From NCBI GenBank assembly GCA_025024175.1, contig QCXZ01000075.1, positions 6,448,001 through 6,512,000 on the forward strand: a stretch of 64,000 nt of DNA, in the 5' to 3' direction. Shown here piece after piece: positions 1 through 10,639 of this stretch. Source of the stretch: Rhyzopertha dominica (Eukaryota > Arthropoda > Insecta > Coleoptera > Bostrichidae). A program made the position numbers and the translations under genes. The notes beneath the pieces were generated by a model. The model saw only the letters and a program-made list of their open reading frames with translations, had not been told where the DNA came from and made no database searches. Every line of letters starts with the position of its first letter. The first letter of the stretch is position 1.

Positions 1-421
1 ACCAAAATTTAAAAAAAATCGTACGAGCAGGGACCAAAATAGGTTTTTTGGAAATATTTCGAAAATGTGAGAAATTTTATTTCCTATTTGATGGCATTTT
101 CATTTTTTGAATATATTAAATATATTTGGAGATATTTAGGAAAAACCGTTTTCTTTAAGTGACGCTTTTTTGATAATATACTCATAGTTATATTACTAAT
201 CACATACTAAAACGAAAAAAATATAAAAATTTGCAAAAAAGTCTTTCGAAAGTTATCTTGTATACAAACAAAACCACAGACACACAGACACAGACAAGAA
301 ATTTGTTTTTGCTCAAATTTTGGTTTTTTGCGATTTCGACCATTTTAAAGCGAATGGGCAAATAAAAATTTTTGAAAATTTTTTTCTCGATACAATACTT
401 CCCATCCGTTGGATGTGGAAG
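1..421 (-). repeat. TA-flanked MITE, left end cut by window edge
   Basis: This is the right part of a dispersed repeat whose second copy lies in the opposite orientation at 42361-42962. The terminal sequence GGATGTGGAAG is followed by TA. The shared interior includes a stretch resembling AGGGACCAAAATAGG and a run of CACAGACACACAGACA. The TA duplication and short terminal inverted repeat suggest a non-autonomous Tc1/mariner-type element. No coding capacity is visible. The left terminus lies outside the window. Confidence 0.7.
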
Positions 422-917
422 TAATTAACTTAATATATACCTTTATCTAATAAAATGCAAATCTTACCAAATACGAAAATAAATAGAAATATTGGGTTCA
501 GTCATCTGGAGAGTTATGAAACTGAGCGAAAATGAAGACAAACAAAAGAGCGCTTGTTCAATATCGCCAGGCCATTGAAGTTTTGCACTGATTTCGACAA
601 GCGAGAACTTAAACGAAAGATAAAAGAATGTTTGTACAGTTTAGCTTGGTTATATTTTTGATAAATGTTACAGCTGATTGTTAAGAACTTATTGAAACTG
701 GCTAATTGTACCCACATTTTTTGATAGCCACATAAATCGCTTGTAACAGCAGTTAATGAATATTTAAGCAATCCAAACTGTAGTTCAAAGTTTCAGTTAC
801 GTATGTATGGACGGGATTGAACATAGAATAATTTAGTTATGATCAATTCAATGATGGTCTGCATGCCGATATTTAATTTTTCATATCTTGAAACGCGAGA
901 AACAAATCAACATTTTT
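422..917. other. AT-rich gap, nothing recognised
   Basis: No supported gene. A short open frame on the - strand at 514-771 shows no family motif. Confidence 0.5.
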
Positions 918-1064
918 AGATAATATTTTCTCGGAAAGATCGCTGTGTCTTGAAAGGAAAGGAAAAGTTATTAGTCTGACGTTTCGATTACACCTGTAAT
1001 CTTTGTCAAAGACGAAGAACCTCAAAATTTGCCTGACAGCGATCTTTCCGAGAAAATATTATCT
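918..1064 (-). repeat. Inverted-repeat module with hammerhead-like loop
   Basis: The arms at 918-946 and 1036-1064 are perfect 29-bp inverted copies separated by 89 nt. The loop holds a hammerhead-like fold at 974-1013 on the - strand. It consists of stem I GTCT/AGAC, core TTGACAA, one unpaired A, stem II GATTAC/GTAATC with loop AGGT, then GAAA and CGTC. A module with the same geometry but different stem sequences lies at 48173-48340. Hammerheads of this general shape are known from Penelope-like elements and retrozymes. The core differs from canonical CUGANGA at two positions, so activity is doubtful. Confidence 0.6.
974..1013 (-). ncRNA. Hammerhead-like RNA fold (variant core)
   Basis: Read on the - strand, a 4-bp stem I closes a type I layout: TTGACAA takes the place of CUGANGA, stem II has 6 bp, GAAA follows, and a palindromic ACGT stands in stem III before C and the 3' strand of stem I. 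Substitutions at hammerhead positions C3 and G8 would be expected to abolish cleavage. The fold is seen in the sequence; the assignment is inferred from family layout. Confidence 0.45.
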
Positions 1065-3180
1065 CATATTATGGACGCTGAAAGCATTCTCCCTCTTAAA
1101 TCAACATATTTTTTTTAATATTTAGCAAGAAATTATTTTATTATAACACGAAAACATAATTTAAATAATACATTTAGAGCGGCCTCATTCTGACCAAAAC
1201 ATGCATCAGATCGGTTTTCGGCATGCACATTGCAAAGTATTTCGTCCATCTCAATGGTTTGCCTCTCTTATAAGTGCTTTCATATAAAATGTCAAAATTA
1301 AGACCAAATTAATCACGTTTTGATCACAACGGCCAGTACATTGAACATATTACCAAAATAAAATTGCATTTTGTTAAAATTTAATTTTTGTTGGTTAGTT
1401 TCAAAGACTAGGCACTCAAAGAGTTCAAACACTGATTTCCGCTGGCGAGCTCCCTGTATAAATAGAAATGCAAATGTTATACGAAAAAACAACTATCTTG
1501 CGGCAAGTAACTGTACTGTTGGTAATAAATGAAATAAGCAATTTTATGGAAACAAATGCAATTGCAACTATTTATTAATGGATACTATTGGAGGGGGGGG
1601 GAGGAATTATGTTGGCACACGGGCGGCGGGAACCTTAGGAACGGCCCTCATACTCAAGCCCTAGAATTAAACGAGTTTGAATGGTAACAATATGGATTTG
1701 CGATTTCTTGGGGTCTTGTAGTGCGGTACTTTAGCAGTCCCTTTTTATTGCAATATACCTCAAAAGTGATTCTATGCTAGTACAATGTTTTTTAAGTTTT
1801 TTTTGTCCTTAAGTGTTAAGTACCTAGATTTAACAACAAAAAGTATAAATGTACCGATGAAGGGTTTGGACTTAAAAAGTCTGAAAATATGAATTTATGA
1901 TTTGTTTTTTATAAAGTATTTTGTATGTTTGCTATTACATTTGGTTTGTTGGTCATTGCCATCTACATCATTAATGATTACGAACCACGACAAGTAGCTT
2001 ATTGTTAACAGTTGGGCTGCTTTAGGCTACTACTTTGGGCANTACGTTGACAATGCTACAGCGACAATCACAGTAACCTGGTCATGCACTGAATACGAAT
2101 GCTTTTCATCAGATGTGTACTTGGCATTGAATAATAGCTTTGGCCTTCAGCAACACTCAAAACGCCAAGACAGAACAAGAAGATAAATCGGTCACTATAA
2201 TTAGNCTTGGAAGCTTCACTTCTGCAATTTCAGTCTACCTATGNTTTGTAAACTTCTTGACTCATTTTATATTTCGGCCAATCCGGTCCTGTTCGCTTAG
2301 CAAATCATGCGTGTGTTTTATACATGTACCGGGTACGTGTATGTATGCGGCGAACTTCGATTGTTCCGGCGCTTAGGTTTTGTTCTATTTGAGTGCCGCG
2401 CTTTGAGAGATTAAACGCAGGAGTTGCACGTATCGTTGCCGTGTGTTCGTTAAACTGTCGGACGTTTTAATTAGAATGCGGACTGATTAAAAATAGAGGA
2501 AACTACGACGGAGCTTTCGGTTCAACGAGTTTAGATTTGCGCATTATACGGCGCGGCGCCGAGGGTATTTTGAGATAATTTCCTTATAGGCAGAGCTAAG
2601 AGCAGCGTGTACCGAGTGGACAACTGAATGGAAACGACCCAATTTTTTCTTGACATTTTGACACAGTATATAATCACCCACTTGCGGACTAGCAAACACC
2701 TTGGCCAACACTATTTATATCAACCAATTCATTAATTTTGCAGGTTATTGTGGGTGAAATTTAAAAAATATACGCTAACCCTGGATAGATTGGGACATCG
2801 TTTGTATGTAGTGGCAAAGTATAACACAAATAGTTTATGCGCCGGGGGTTGGTTCCTATTCTCCGTATTAAGCTAATATCAAAATCCCGTCATTTAAATC
2901 TGCCTTACTTGAAGGCGCTGTATGGTTACCGGGTTTAATATTACTTAGCTAATATCGCCTTCACTAAAGATAATTGTAATGGGTTCCGGTCGTACGACTT
3001 TGTGTTTTTATTGAATTGAAGTGATTGAAAGATCGTACCTGTATTAAATCTATTCTATATCACTGCATTCGTGATCTAATGGAAAACCTACCTTAAAAAT
3101 TGAAAACTGATCCATCTTCTCTAAGTGGAGTTATTAATTAATTCTTCTAAAGAAAATTATTCTTAAAGTGAACTTCCACT
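1065..3180. other. Gene-free stretch with a candidate regulatory block
   Basis: No coding frame with family similarity is seen, and there are three ambiguous bases (near 2042, 2204 and 2244). A poly-G run occurs near 1591. From about 2280 to 2640 the sequence is richer in CpG than its surroundings and contains homeodomain-type TTTTAATTA and a MEF2-like TTAAAAATAG at 2487-2496. This could be single-copy cis-regulatory DNA, but that is inference. Confidence 0.35.
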
Positions 3181-3192
3181 TTATTTTTACAA

Positions 3193-3235
3193 TTGTAAAG
3201 CGCTTTCGGCTACATGTTAGCCATCGTCAGTACAA
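3193..3235 (-). ncRNA. Hammerhead ribozyme candidate of the Penelope-like element
   Basis: On the - strand the parts follow in order: TTGTA (stem I), CTGACGA (canonical CUGANGA core), one T, GGCTA-ACATG-TAGCC (stem II with loop), GAAA, GCGCT, T, then TACAA (stem I 3' strand). The NUH rule is met by CUU. The stem III sequence AGCGCT is self-complementary, as in minimal hammerheads thought to act as dimers. The one deviation is an unpaired nucleotide between the core and stem II. It lies about 105 nt beyond the endonuclease stop codon. Confidence 0.7.
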
Positions 3236-3339
3236 AAATTAAAAGGAAACTAACAGTTTGACAAAGTCAAAAATCAGAAACAAGCAAACTTGACTACAAA
3301 CTGAAATGCAACCCACATGCCAGTAACTCAAACGAAACA

Positions 3340-3906
3340 TTAATTTAGATCAAACAAAGAATTTATAATAGGACAATTGAAATTACAAAAATCATTTAGA
3401 ATATTAAAATTTTGTTCGTTAATAATTTTATAAATCTCTAAAATTTCCAAATAATTTAATTTAGATGATTTACTACACAAATGTAATGAATTTAGATTGT
3501 CTAGCGTGGCAGTGTGTTTATTTACTAATAAATGGTTGGCTAACGAAGAATTTGTTGTAACAATATCTGTATTTTTATACTTTTCAAATTGTTTCAAATG
3601 TTCTTTACCTCTAGTTAAAAAGGATCTTCCGGTTTGTCCAATATAAACTGAATTGCAATCATTACATGAAAAACTATAAACGCCTGAATTATTTAAAACT
3701 GAAATTTGGTCTTTATTACGGACAAAACGGGAAAACACACTGCCTACGGTAGAAAAAGCAATATTTATTCCATTAGAAGAAAATAATTTAGATAGGCTAA
3801 CTGAGACTTGACCAGCAAACTTAAGAGGAAACCAAACCTTAACTTTTTCATCCAAATAAGAGGTACAGAAAGAAAATTTAAATTTTGTCAAATACTTAAA
3901 ATAAAG
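3340..3906 (-). pseudogene. GIY-YIG endonuclease domain of Penelope-like element
   Basis: The frame continues directly from the reverse transcriptase after a single in-frame TAA at 3907-3909. It contains GVYSF, then CNDCNSVYIGQTGRSF and RGKEH, the core of the GIY-YIG nuclease of Penelope-like elements, which nicks target DNA for priming. The related copy at 55.99-56.18 kb has AAA (Lys, 56068-56070) at the position of this stop. The stop is therefore probably a single-base mutation that splits one original protein. The frame ends naturally at 3340. Confidence 0.85.
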
Positions 3907-5195
3907 TTATTCTATTAAATAATTAGGAAAATTGTTATTGAAAGCAATTTGTAGTATTACACCCAATTCTTTTTCGAAACCATTTAATGACAGAGGTAAT
4001 TTAAAAAGTCGATTAAAAAGTGAATGAAAAACAGCCATTTTGTGTGCATAAGGGTGTAAAGAAAAATAAGAAATAACATTGTCTGTACAAGTAGATTTTC
4101 TAAAAATTTCAAAAGAAAGGTAAGAAGAAAATTCGTTACGTGAAATTAATAAATCTAAAAAGGAAATTTGATTATTAATGTCTGTTTCATAGCTGAGTTT
4201 TATAGAAGTGTGTAAAAAATTTATAAAAGTAAGAAAGTTATTTAGATCAAAAGAGTTACCTGTAAAAAGACACAAAACATCATCTACATAACGGTACCAG
4301 AATTTAATGTGAGGAGAGAAGCAAATGTTTTTAAAAATATCTTTTTCTAAATTATTCATAAAAAGTTCAGCTAAAAAAGGACTAAGGGAAGAACCCATAG
4401 CTAAACCCAATTTTTGTACAAAATTTTTATTATTGAAACAGAAAAAATTTTGATTTAACACAAACTCCGTTAACGAAAGCAAATTATTTTTATGTAATAA
4501 AGATAAATTACAATTTTGATTAAGTAGGTAACTTAAAATTTTTAAACAGTCTTTTAGAGGAATAGAAGGAAATAAATTGTTTACATCAAAAGAAACAATG
4601 AAGCAATCTTTAGGAAGTTTGATATTTTTAAGTTTGTTGGTCAGATCCAGTGTATTCTTAACAGCAAATGAATTTTCGAAGTTTAAAACATCACAAAGAA
4701 TCAAATTTAACCATTTTGCCAATTTGTAACATGGGGAATTTATGTAACAAACAACTGGTCTGATAGGATAACCATCTTTGTGTATTTTTGGAAGTCCATA
4801 AAGTCTTGGTGTTAAAGGGTTCATACATAAAAGGTGTGATTTATTACAATTAAAAAATTTTAAAGTTGGTTCTACTTTGTCTAAAAGTTCTTTTAATTTG
4901 TTGTTAAATTTAACTGTATTGTCATTTTCAACCATTTCATAATCTCCATTTTCTATAAAATTTGAAACTTTATTCAAATAATCTTCTTTGTCTAAAATAA
5001 CTGTACAATTTCCTTTGTCTCCTTTTGAAAAAATTAAATTTTCGTTAATTCTAATGGAGTCAATGCTCTTAAGTACATTGTTGGTATTAAAAGGAAGACG
5101 TTTTTTGTTAATTTGTGAAGAAATGTCATTGATTGATTTTTGTAATAATGAATTAATACCTAGTGCATAAATATATTCGCTGATATTAGACTATT
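3907..5195 (-). pseudogene. Penelope-like reverse transcriptase
   Basis: Recognisable motifs in order are DKGNCTVILDKEDY, PRLYGLPKIHKDG with IRPVVCYINSPCYKLAKW, FIVSFDVNNLFPSIPL (first catalytic Asp), GLAMGSSLSPFLAELFM, WYRYVDDVLCLF (catalytic YVDD) and SFLDLLI. These are the diagnostic blocks of Penelope-like RT. The frame is open from about 5195 to the stop at 3907; an ATG-only reading would start later and lose the DKG motif, so no natural start is retained. All RT catalytic residues are present. The product is broken only by the premature stop before the endonuclease and by the lost N-terminus. Confidence 0.88.
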
Positions 5196-5196
5196 A

Positions 5197-6824
5197 AACT
5201 AGTCATAGTCTTAAGACACAAAACTCCTAAAATTTAATGACACCGTATATCTGTTGAGTATCAAAATTAATTGTTTCTGTTACTAATGCAGTTGAGTAGT
5301 CAAGTAACAAAAATATACCTAACCATCAGAATATAATAAGCATACTATATGTGGGAGCCGATTCAGCATTTATGTTCCGACGATGGAACATAGCAAAAAG
5401 AATGACTCTTTTCTTATCCAAGAAAAAAGTTTGATACATGCAGTTCCAACAATTTTTTTAAATAATTAATCACCAAGCGCCAGGGACGCGAGACGTCTTA
5501 GAAACAACACTACAATAAGATCTAAACTGATCAAAACCACCCACACTCAAATCTGTGTGGTGTTTCTATAATCGGTTTAAATTATATCAGGTTGGCATAC
5601 TATTTCCATGATGTCTCGCTTTCCAGGGGATTTTTTTATTTACTTTAAAAACTTGTTTGAACTGCATGTTTCAAAAAATTTTTGAGTTCTTTGACAAATA
5701 TTGCTGAAGTGATCGTAACGTCAAAATAGAAATTTTTAGCAGTTTTTAAATCAGTTACAGGCTTTCTCCGAATATATACCTTCTGTATTCTTCTACACTA
5801 TTATACTTTTCCCATTCTTTTAAGGTTATATTGCCACACTAAAAATTTTAACTGCAATATTGAGGATTACTTACCACTTTAGTTCCCTTTAGAAAATACC
5901 GACCAACAAGTCATAAATTAGTCGCAGGTACACCGGAGAGGCTTCAGTACCGGATTCAGCCCTTTTGAATAAAGGTTAAGCACTTTATTACCAATTCTTT
6001 CTTTTATTCAAATCATATCTAAAACTGTTCTAAATGGTAGCACATGTTCTTATTTAAACATGATGATAATTTCCAATACGGGACTGGAAGGTTTGTAAAT
6101 GACCCCAATTATGCAAATTTATGGTAGCGACACGTGTCTGCAGTAAACTCATAGTGATAGCGATTGTTTCCTGTGCAAATTTACGACTGATTTTTATACA
6201 AAAGGACCCTCCATATAACCTTATTCCAATAAGAAAACTATACTTGTGAATACTAGACTAGTGCTACAAACTACAGTTCTGAAAGAAGAGAAAAAATAAT
6301 CTCTTGTATATACCAATTTACGAATTAAGTGATATTTAATTTTTTAATGTTAACTATGATCTAAAATTGCCTTTGAAATAACGAGTCGTCTCTGTAAATA
6401 TAAGTAATTATACGCCATGGGTGACCATTCTTGACCGATTTCGATGACTTTTAATCGTTTCGTAACTATCAGACTAGAACCTTGTTAATTTTCACAATGA
6501 TTGATCTAATAATTTCATTTTTATACACAGTTTTTTTAACAAACGCCCTTTTAGCTGTTTTCTTTGCATTAATTTTTTACATGTAACAATATTGAATGCT
6601 GCACACGATGACATTTATAGTCAGTGAGTTTTAAAGCTTACAGGATGTAAGAAATAGCCTAATAGCCCACATTATTGAAAAATTCGTTGAAATCTCTTTC
6701 CATAATGTTCAATAATCCTGTGAATTCACGACAAGTAGCAACAGCTTTCCGGGTAAACGCTCCCTTGTGGGAGGACTTCTTTAAAACCCAAGTTGTTACA
6801 CTGGAATCGTTCTCAATTAAGATA
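5197..6824. other. AT-rich gap, nothing recognised
   Basis: No coding similarity is seen on either strand. A short hairpin of roughly ACCACCCACAC / GTGTGGTGT lies near 5537-5565. No support for a gene. Confidence 0.45.
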
Positions 6825-6832
6825 CCATGATG

Positions 6833-7056
6833 CAGAGCCGGACCTAGGATTATAGAGCCCGCGTGCGAATTTTCTAAATGCGCCCATAAAAAAATTATGT
6901 TTTTCGTGATAGATATTTATTAATTATATTTTGAACGAAAATGATAGGAAAACGATGCAAAAGATTTTTTTTAATAAAAAAATTCTTATTTTGCGCCCCT
7001 AGATTGTTTGCGTCCGTGGCAAATGCCTCCTTTGCCACGCCCTCACGCCGGCTCTG
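6833..7056. mobile_element. hAT-type MITE with 8-bp target duplication
   Basis: The termini are CAGAGCCGG at left and CCGGCTCTG at right, a perfect 9-bp inverted repeat. The flanks CCATGATG (6825-6832) and CCATGAGG (7057-7064) form an 8-bp duplication with one mismatch, the length typical of hAT transposition. The 224-bp interior is AT-rich with GC-richer ends and has no transposase, so it would have relied on an autonomous hAT. Confidence 0.75.
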
Positions 7057-7109
7057 CCATGAGGAGCTTGATAATAGATACCATCTGATTTTTATTGATT
7101 TTCAAAATG

Positions 7110-7200
7110 GGGAAATTATTTATGTCGTACACAGGGTACGGGTAGGGGGCCCAGTATTAAAATGCCGCCCCGGGCCTCCGAGGATGTTAGTCCGCCACTG
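7110..7200 (-). repeat. Probable end of another hAT-type MITE
   Basis: The right edge reads, on the - strand, CAGTGGCGGACTAACATCC, a terminus style common in hAT elements, followed by GC-rich subterminal sequence. The other end and target duplication are not found, so this is a fragment. Confidence 0.4.
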
Positions 7201-7459
7201 CCATCGCTGATGAAGATGTTATCGGGCATATGTGAAAGATGTCTGGCGTAGTTACTGTCAATGAATCATTTGTGTAAAGCGTATAACAGCTTATTAAAAC
7301 AGCCGTAATAATTCTAGTGCAAACTGAAGATGATCAAGTTTTTTTTAATAACTGCAACAAAACCAAAAGTAAGGTTACATTGGCAATAGATTGGCAGTAG
7401 TCTACACATTTCAGAGTAAAACGTCAGTTAATAATACGCCCCTGCCGAGTTCTCGACAC

Positions 7460-7560
7460 GGCTGTCATAGCACAGTTGGAGAACAACAGAGGTCCCGAGT
7501 TGGATTCCCGGTGGGAGCTGATATTTATCTTCGTAAAATTTGCCTCAAGAACGTACTAAA
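7460..7560 (+). repeat. tRNA-derived SINE head
   Basis: The box A-like TAGCACAGTTGG (7468-7479) and box B-like GAGTTGGATTCCC (7497-7509) are spaced as in an internal RNA polymerase III promoter. The sequence does not fold into a convincing tRNA with both acceptor strands, so a SINE head or tRNA relic is preferred. A Penelope RT fragment starts directly downstream. Confidence 0.5.
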
Positions 7561-7579
7561 TATCTATTATTGAATTACT

Positions 7580-7890
7580 TTTCTTTTACTTTGACCTATG
7601 TAACTGTTTCTGATTGCAAGGTACCTAAATTGTACGCTTTGCCCAAAATCCATAATAAAACTAATGTCCCGTTAAGACCTATAGTCAATACGATTCGCAG
7701 TCTTTGTTACAAATTGGCAAAATTTTGTGTTAACTATTTAAAACCTTATATAGGAAAAACCAGTAGTTTCATCAAAAATTCTTCAGACTTAATTTTAATT
7801 AATTTTATTTTAGTTAGTTGTGAAGTTTTTTTTTTATTTACGAAAGTACCCATACCTGAAAATGTAATTTTTTTTTATGAAATCAGATAA
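7580..7890 (+). pseudogene. Penelope-like reverse transcriptase fragment
   Basis: The frame contains VPKLYALPKIHNKTNVPLRP followed by IVNTIRSLCYKLAKF and an IKNSSDL block. This is the Penelope RT segment that precedes the first catalytic Asp (compare LYGLPKIHKDG in the 3.9-5.2 kb element). The catalytic blocks that should follow are missing, and after about residue 90 the frame becomes low-complexity. It is from a different family than the 3.9-5.2 kb element. Truncated at both ends. Confidence 0.75.
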
Positions 7891-9212
7891 AATTCAGGCG
7901 ATTTTTGTTCTAAATGCCTGTGATTATGAATAAGACGTTGTATTCCATTCGCGTTTCAGTCGCACTTAAGAAAATTATCTGACACACTTATACAATAAAT
8001 AACTATTGTAGTGTTTTACAGTGACAGCGTATTACGGCGCTCTTTACATTCAACATAGTTTAGCTTAAAACCTAAATGAATCCGGTAGGTGCTGCCATCA
8101 GTATATCTTATCGAAACTCGGTCTGCGCGTTTTTGCCAAAAACGGTTTTGCCCACAAAAATACTATCACTATCACTTTGAGCCTGCAAGATTCACCTAGT
8201 AAATTTCGCTAAACAGCTGCCTTTAAAATTGGTTTTGATTTATCGAGTGTGTGAAACGCAATTAGATATTTGTATTGGATCTGAAAGGCGCTGTTGTTAT
8301 CATAATTGATTGCCTAATTGAGGATTTGAAAAGCGAATCGCTAGTCCTTGCAGAAGAGGGTCGAAGAGCAGACGTAAGTTCTTTTTATTCAATAGTACAG
8401 TGATTTTACCATGCGTTTTCATTATTGCAGCCTTTCTTACTTTCTTGTTTCTTACTTCTTCATCCTCCGTTTGTTACTTCGCTAAATCGTTGACTGTTCA
8501 AACTAGAATAGCTTGTTATTTTTGTAAAATAGCGGTTTGCGAGTCGCAGCGGCGTTTTGCCTATAGCTACGGGGATAAAGTGAATTTATTGTGTATTCGG
8601 GAAGGTATTGGCCAATACTCCACCCCGGGTGTCGATAATTAAGTGATACGTTCACTACTCACGAAATACAGTGATACGGTTTGACCGTTCTTCCCTCGCG
8701 CCACGACGTTCGCTTGCTAGACCGTTGCAGGGTCTTAGGGTAGTTATTACACTAATTTGAATTATAGTCATTAACTTTGTTTCATTAACTTTATATTTTT
8801 AATGCATGTTAATTTTTTTTGTAAATAAACACGGGCATAAAAATTATTTCGCAATTTTATTTGGCTCTTTGTTTCGCTGTTGGCTTTTTTTTTCAAATTG
8901 CGTGGCGCCCATTATTTCTTTTTTTCATCTGTGAACCCAGCCCGTCTCCACTGAGTAAGCTGAGGCCAGCGAAACCCTCTTGATTATCGCCGTGGTTTAT
9001 TAGATTTATTGTGAAGGTAAGATCTGTGGCTATAATATTTGTTGTTTAGTGGCTAATAAAGCCTTTGTGGTATCGTCACGTAATAAGCGATCTATCAGAA
9101 ACCATATTATCTTGTATTAAATTGGGTCCATTAAACGGTAATTGTACCATTTTCTTGTTGGCTTCTATACTTTCTAGTTCATAACACCCGTTAACAAGGA
9201 AAACTTATACTA
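7891..9212. other. Gap without supported genes
   Basis: A frame at 8400-8642 (+) with a hydrophobic start has no recognised family and is not accepted as a gene. CpG-containing sequence occurs around 8670-8730. Nothing else is recognised. Confidence 0.4.
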
Positions 9213-9214
9213 TA

Positions 9215-10635
9215 CAGGATGTTTCACGAATGATAATGACCCTGACGAAAATAAAAATGCAACCCAAAATACATTCTCATAGCCAATGTGGTTATTTTAC
9301 ATAATTTTTACATTATCTTAAAAATAAATTGAGAATCCATGACAGCTATGCGCTATGGTCCCTGTAACTGTATTTATTAAAAGTTAAAATGCATTCAAAT
9401 GATGAAAAACAGATATGATTTTGTATATGGTGAATGCAAGAAAAATGCTTCCGCTGCTACCCGTTTATACAGACAACGTTTTCTAAATAGAAGAGCTCCT
9501 GCCGATACAACTTTCAAGAGACTTGAATTAATTTTAAGGACAAACTGGCCACCACTGAAAAAGTCAAGAGAAAGAACAGCAACATGCACTGACAATGAAA
9601 CTAGAGTATTGGAAATGATTGACGAAAATCCTCATATTAGTCATAGGGTATAGTCTCAAGAGCAACCGGTATTAATCAGTACACCGAATAATTAAAGGCA
9701 ATCAATCTCATCCGTATCACTTGCAATTGGTTCAGGCCTTAAAGGAGACAGATTATCCTAAAAGACCGGCTTTTTGTAACTTTTTTCGGGAACACCAAAA
9801 TTTGAATGTGAGATTTTATGACAACGTTTGCTTCTCAGATGAAGCAAGATTTTCTAATAATGGTGGAGTTAACAAACATAACATGCATTATTATGCCTTA
9901 GAAAATCCACGTTGAATTCGAGAAGGACATTTTCAAACTATCTACTCGACGAATGTCCGGTGCAAAATATTGGGGAATCAAATTGTCGGGCCTTTTTCGC
10001 GATAGTTTAAACGGCAATACTTATCTAAATTTTTTAATAAACATTTTACCGCTACTTCTCCAAAATGTAAATTTACAAGTAAGACAAGATCTATGGTTCC
10101 AACAAGATGGGGCATCTGCGCATTATCATAGAATAGTGCTAAATCCTCTTGATTTGGTTTTGCCTAACAGATGGATAGGAAGGGGTTCAATTAATCCTTG
10201 GCCACCGAGAAGCCCGGACCTTACTCCTTTGAATTTTTTTCTGAGGGGAATGGTAAAAGAGCAAGTATACCAAACACCAATTGAAAGTATAGAACATTTA
10301 GAAAATAAAATTCGTGATGCATGTAGATCCATCACTCCAGAAATGTTAATGCATGTTGAAAGATCGTTTTGGGCACGAATTCAAGCTTGTGAAAACAGCG
10401 GAAGGCGACATTTTGAGCATTTATTACATTAATGTTATTGAATAAACATATTTCAAAAATAAAATTTGTTTTACAATACCGAATTTACTTAAAGCAAATG
10501 ATTTACGAATTTATACAGCTCTCAACGTTTTATATTTTTTAAGACGATGAACAATTATCAATGTTACCTCTGCAAATGTATTTTGGGTTGCATTTTTAAT
10601 TTCGTCAGGGTCATTATCATTCGTGAAACATCCTG
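9215..10635 (+). mobile_element. DD41D-type Tc1/mariner-superfamily transposon, copy 1
   Basis: The element is bounded by TA on both sides, with inverted repeats that begin CAGGATGTTTCACGAATG and continue for about 65-70 bp (9215-9285 and about 10568-10635). It encodes a transposase on the + strand, broken by several mutations. A second copy at about 49110-50291 (+) lacks its left terminus and part of the catalytic region. The terminus belongs to the CAGGGT/CAGGAT style shared by four other elements in this window. Confidence 0.9.
9399..10432 (+). pseudogene. DD41D transposase, inactivated
   Basis: The N-terminal part is a helix-turn-helix region of DUF4817 style (YGECKKNASAATRLY). The catalytic part shows FSDEARF (first Asp), WFQQDGASAHY (second Asp) and SPDLTPLNFFLRG. 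Between the second Asp and the third catalytic position there are 41 residues. That third position is Asn (AAT, 10232-10234), whereas the copy at 49.9 kb has the expected Asp (TPLDFFLWG). There is also a frameshift near 9650-9700 and a TGA at about 9913 where the other copy has Trp. The C-terminus WARIQACENSGRRHFEHLL is complete. Non-functional as read. Confidence 0.88.
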
Positions 10636-10639
10636 TATA

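Larger units (their letters stand above)
3181..5196 (-). mobile_element. Penelope-like retroelement, 5'-truncated
   Basis: The element carries, in order on the - strand, a reverse transcriptase, a GIY-YIG endonuclease and a 3' hammerhead ribozyme candidate at 3193-3235. The open frame begins just after an in-frame TAG near 5196 and starts inside the N-terminal part of the usual protein, so the 5' end is missing. Penelope-like elements retrotranspose using this RT/endonuclease pair and often carry hammerhead motifs in their terminal repeats. A decayed relative lies at about 55300-56184 on the + strand. Confidence 0.9.

Noticed and set aside
8400..8642. 80-codon + frame with a hydrophobic, signal-like start
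   Set aside because: No family motif, no splice or promoter context, and a composition expected by chance in this region.
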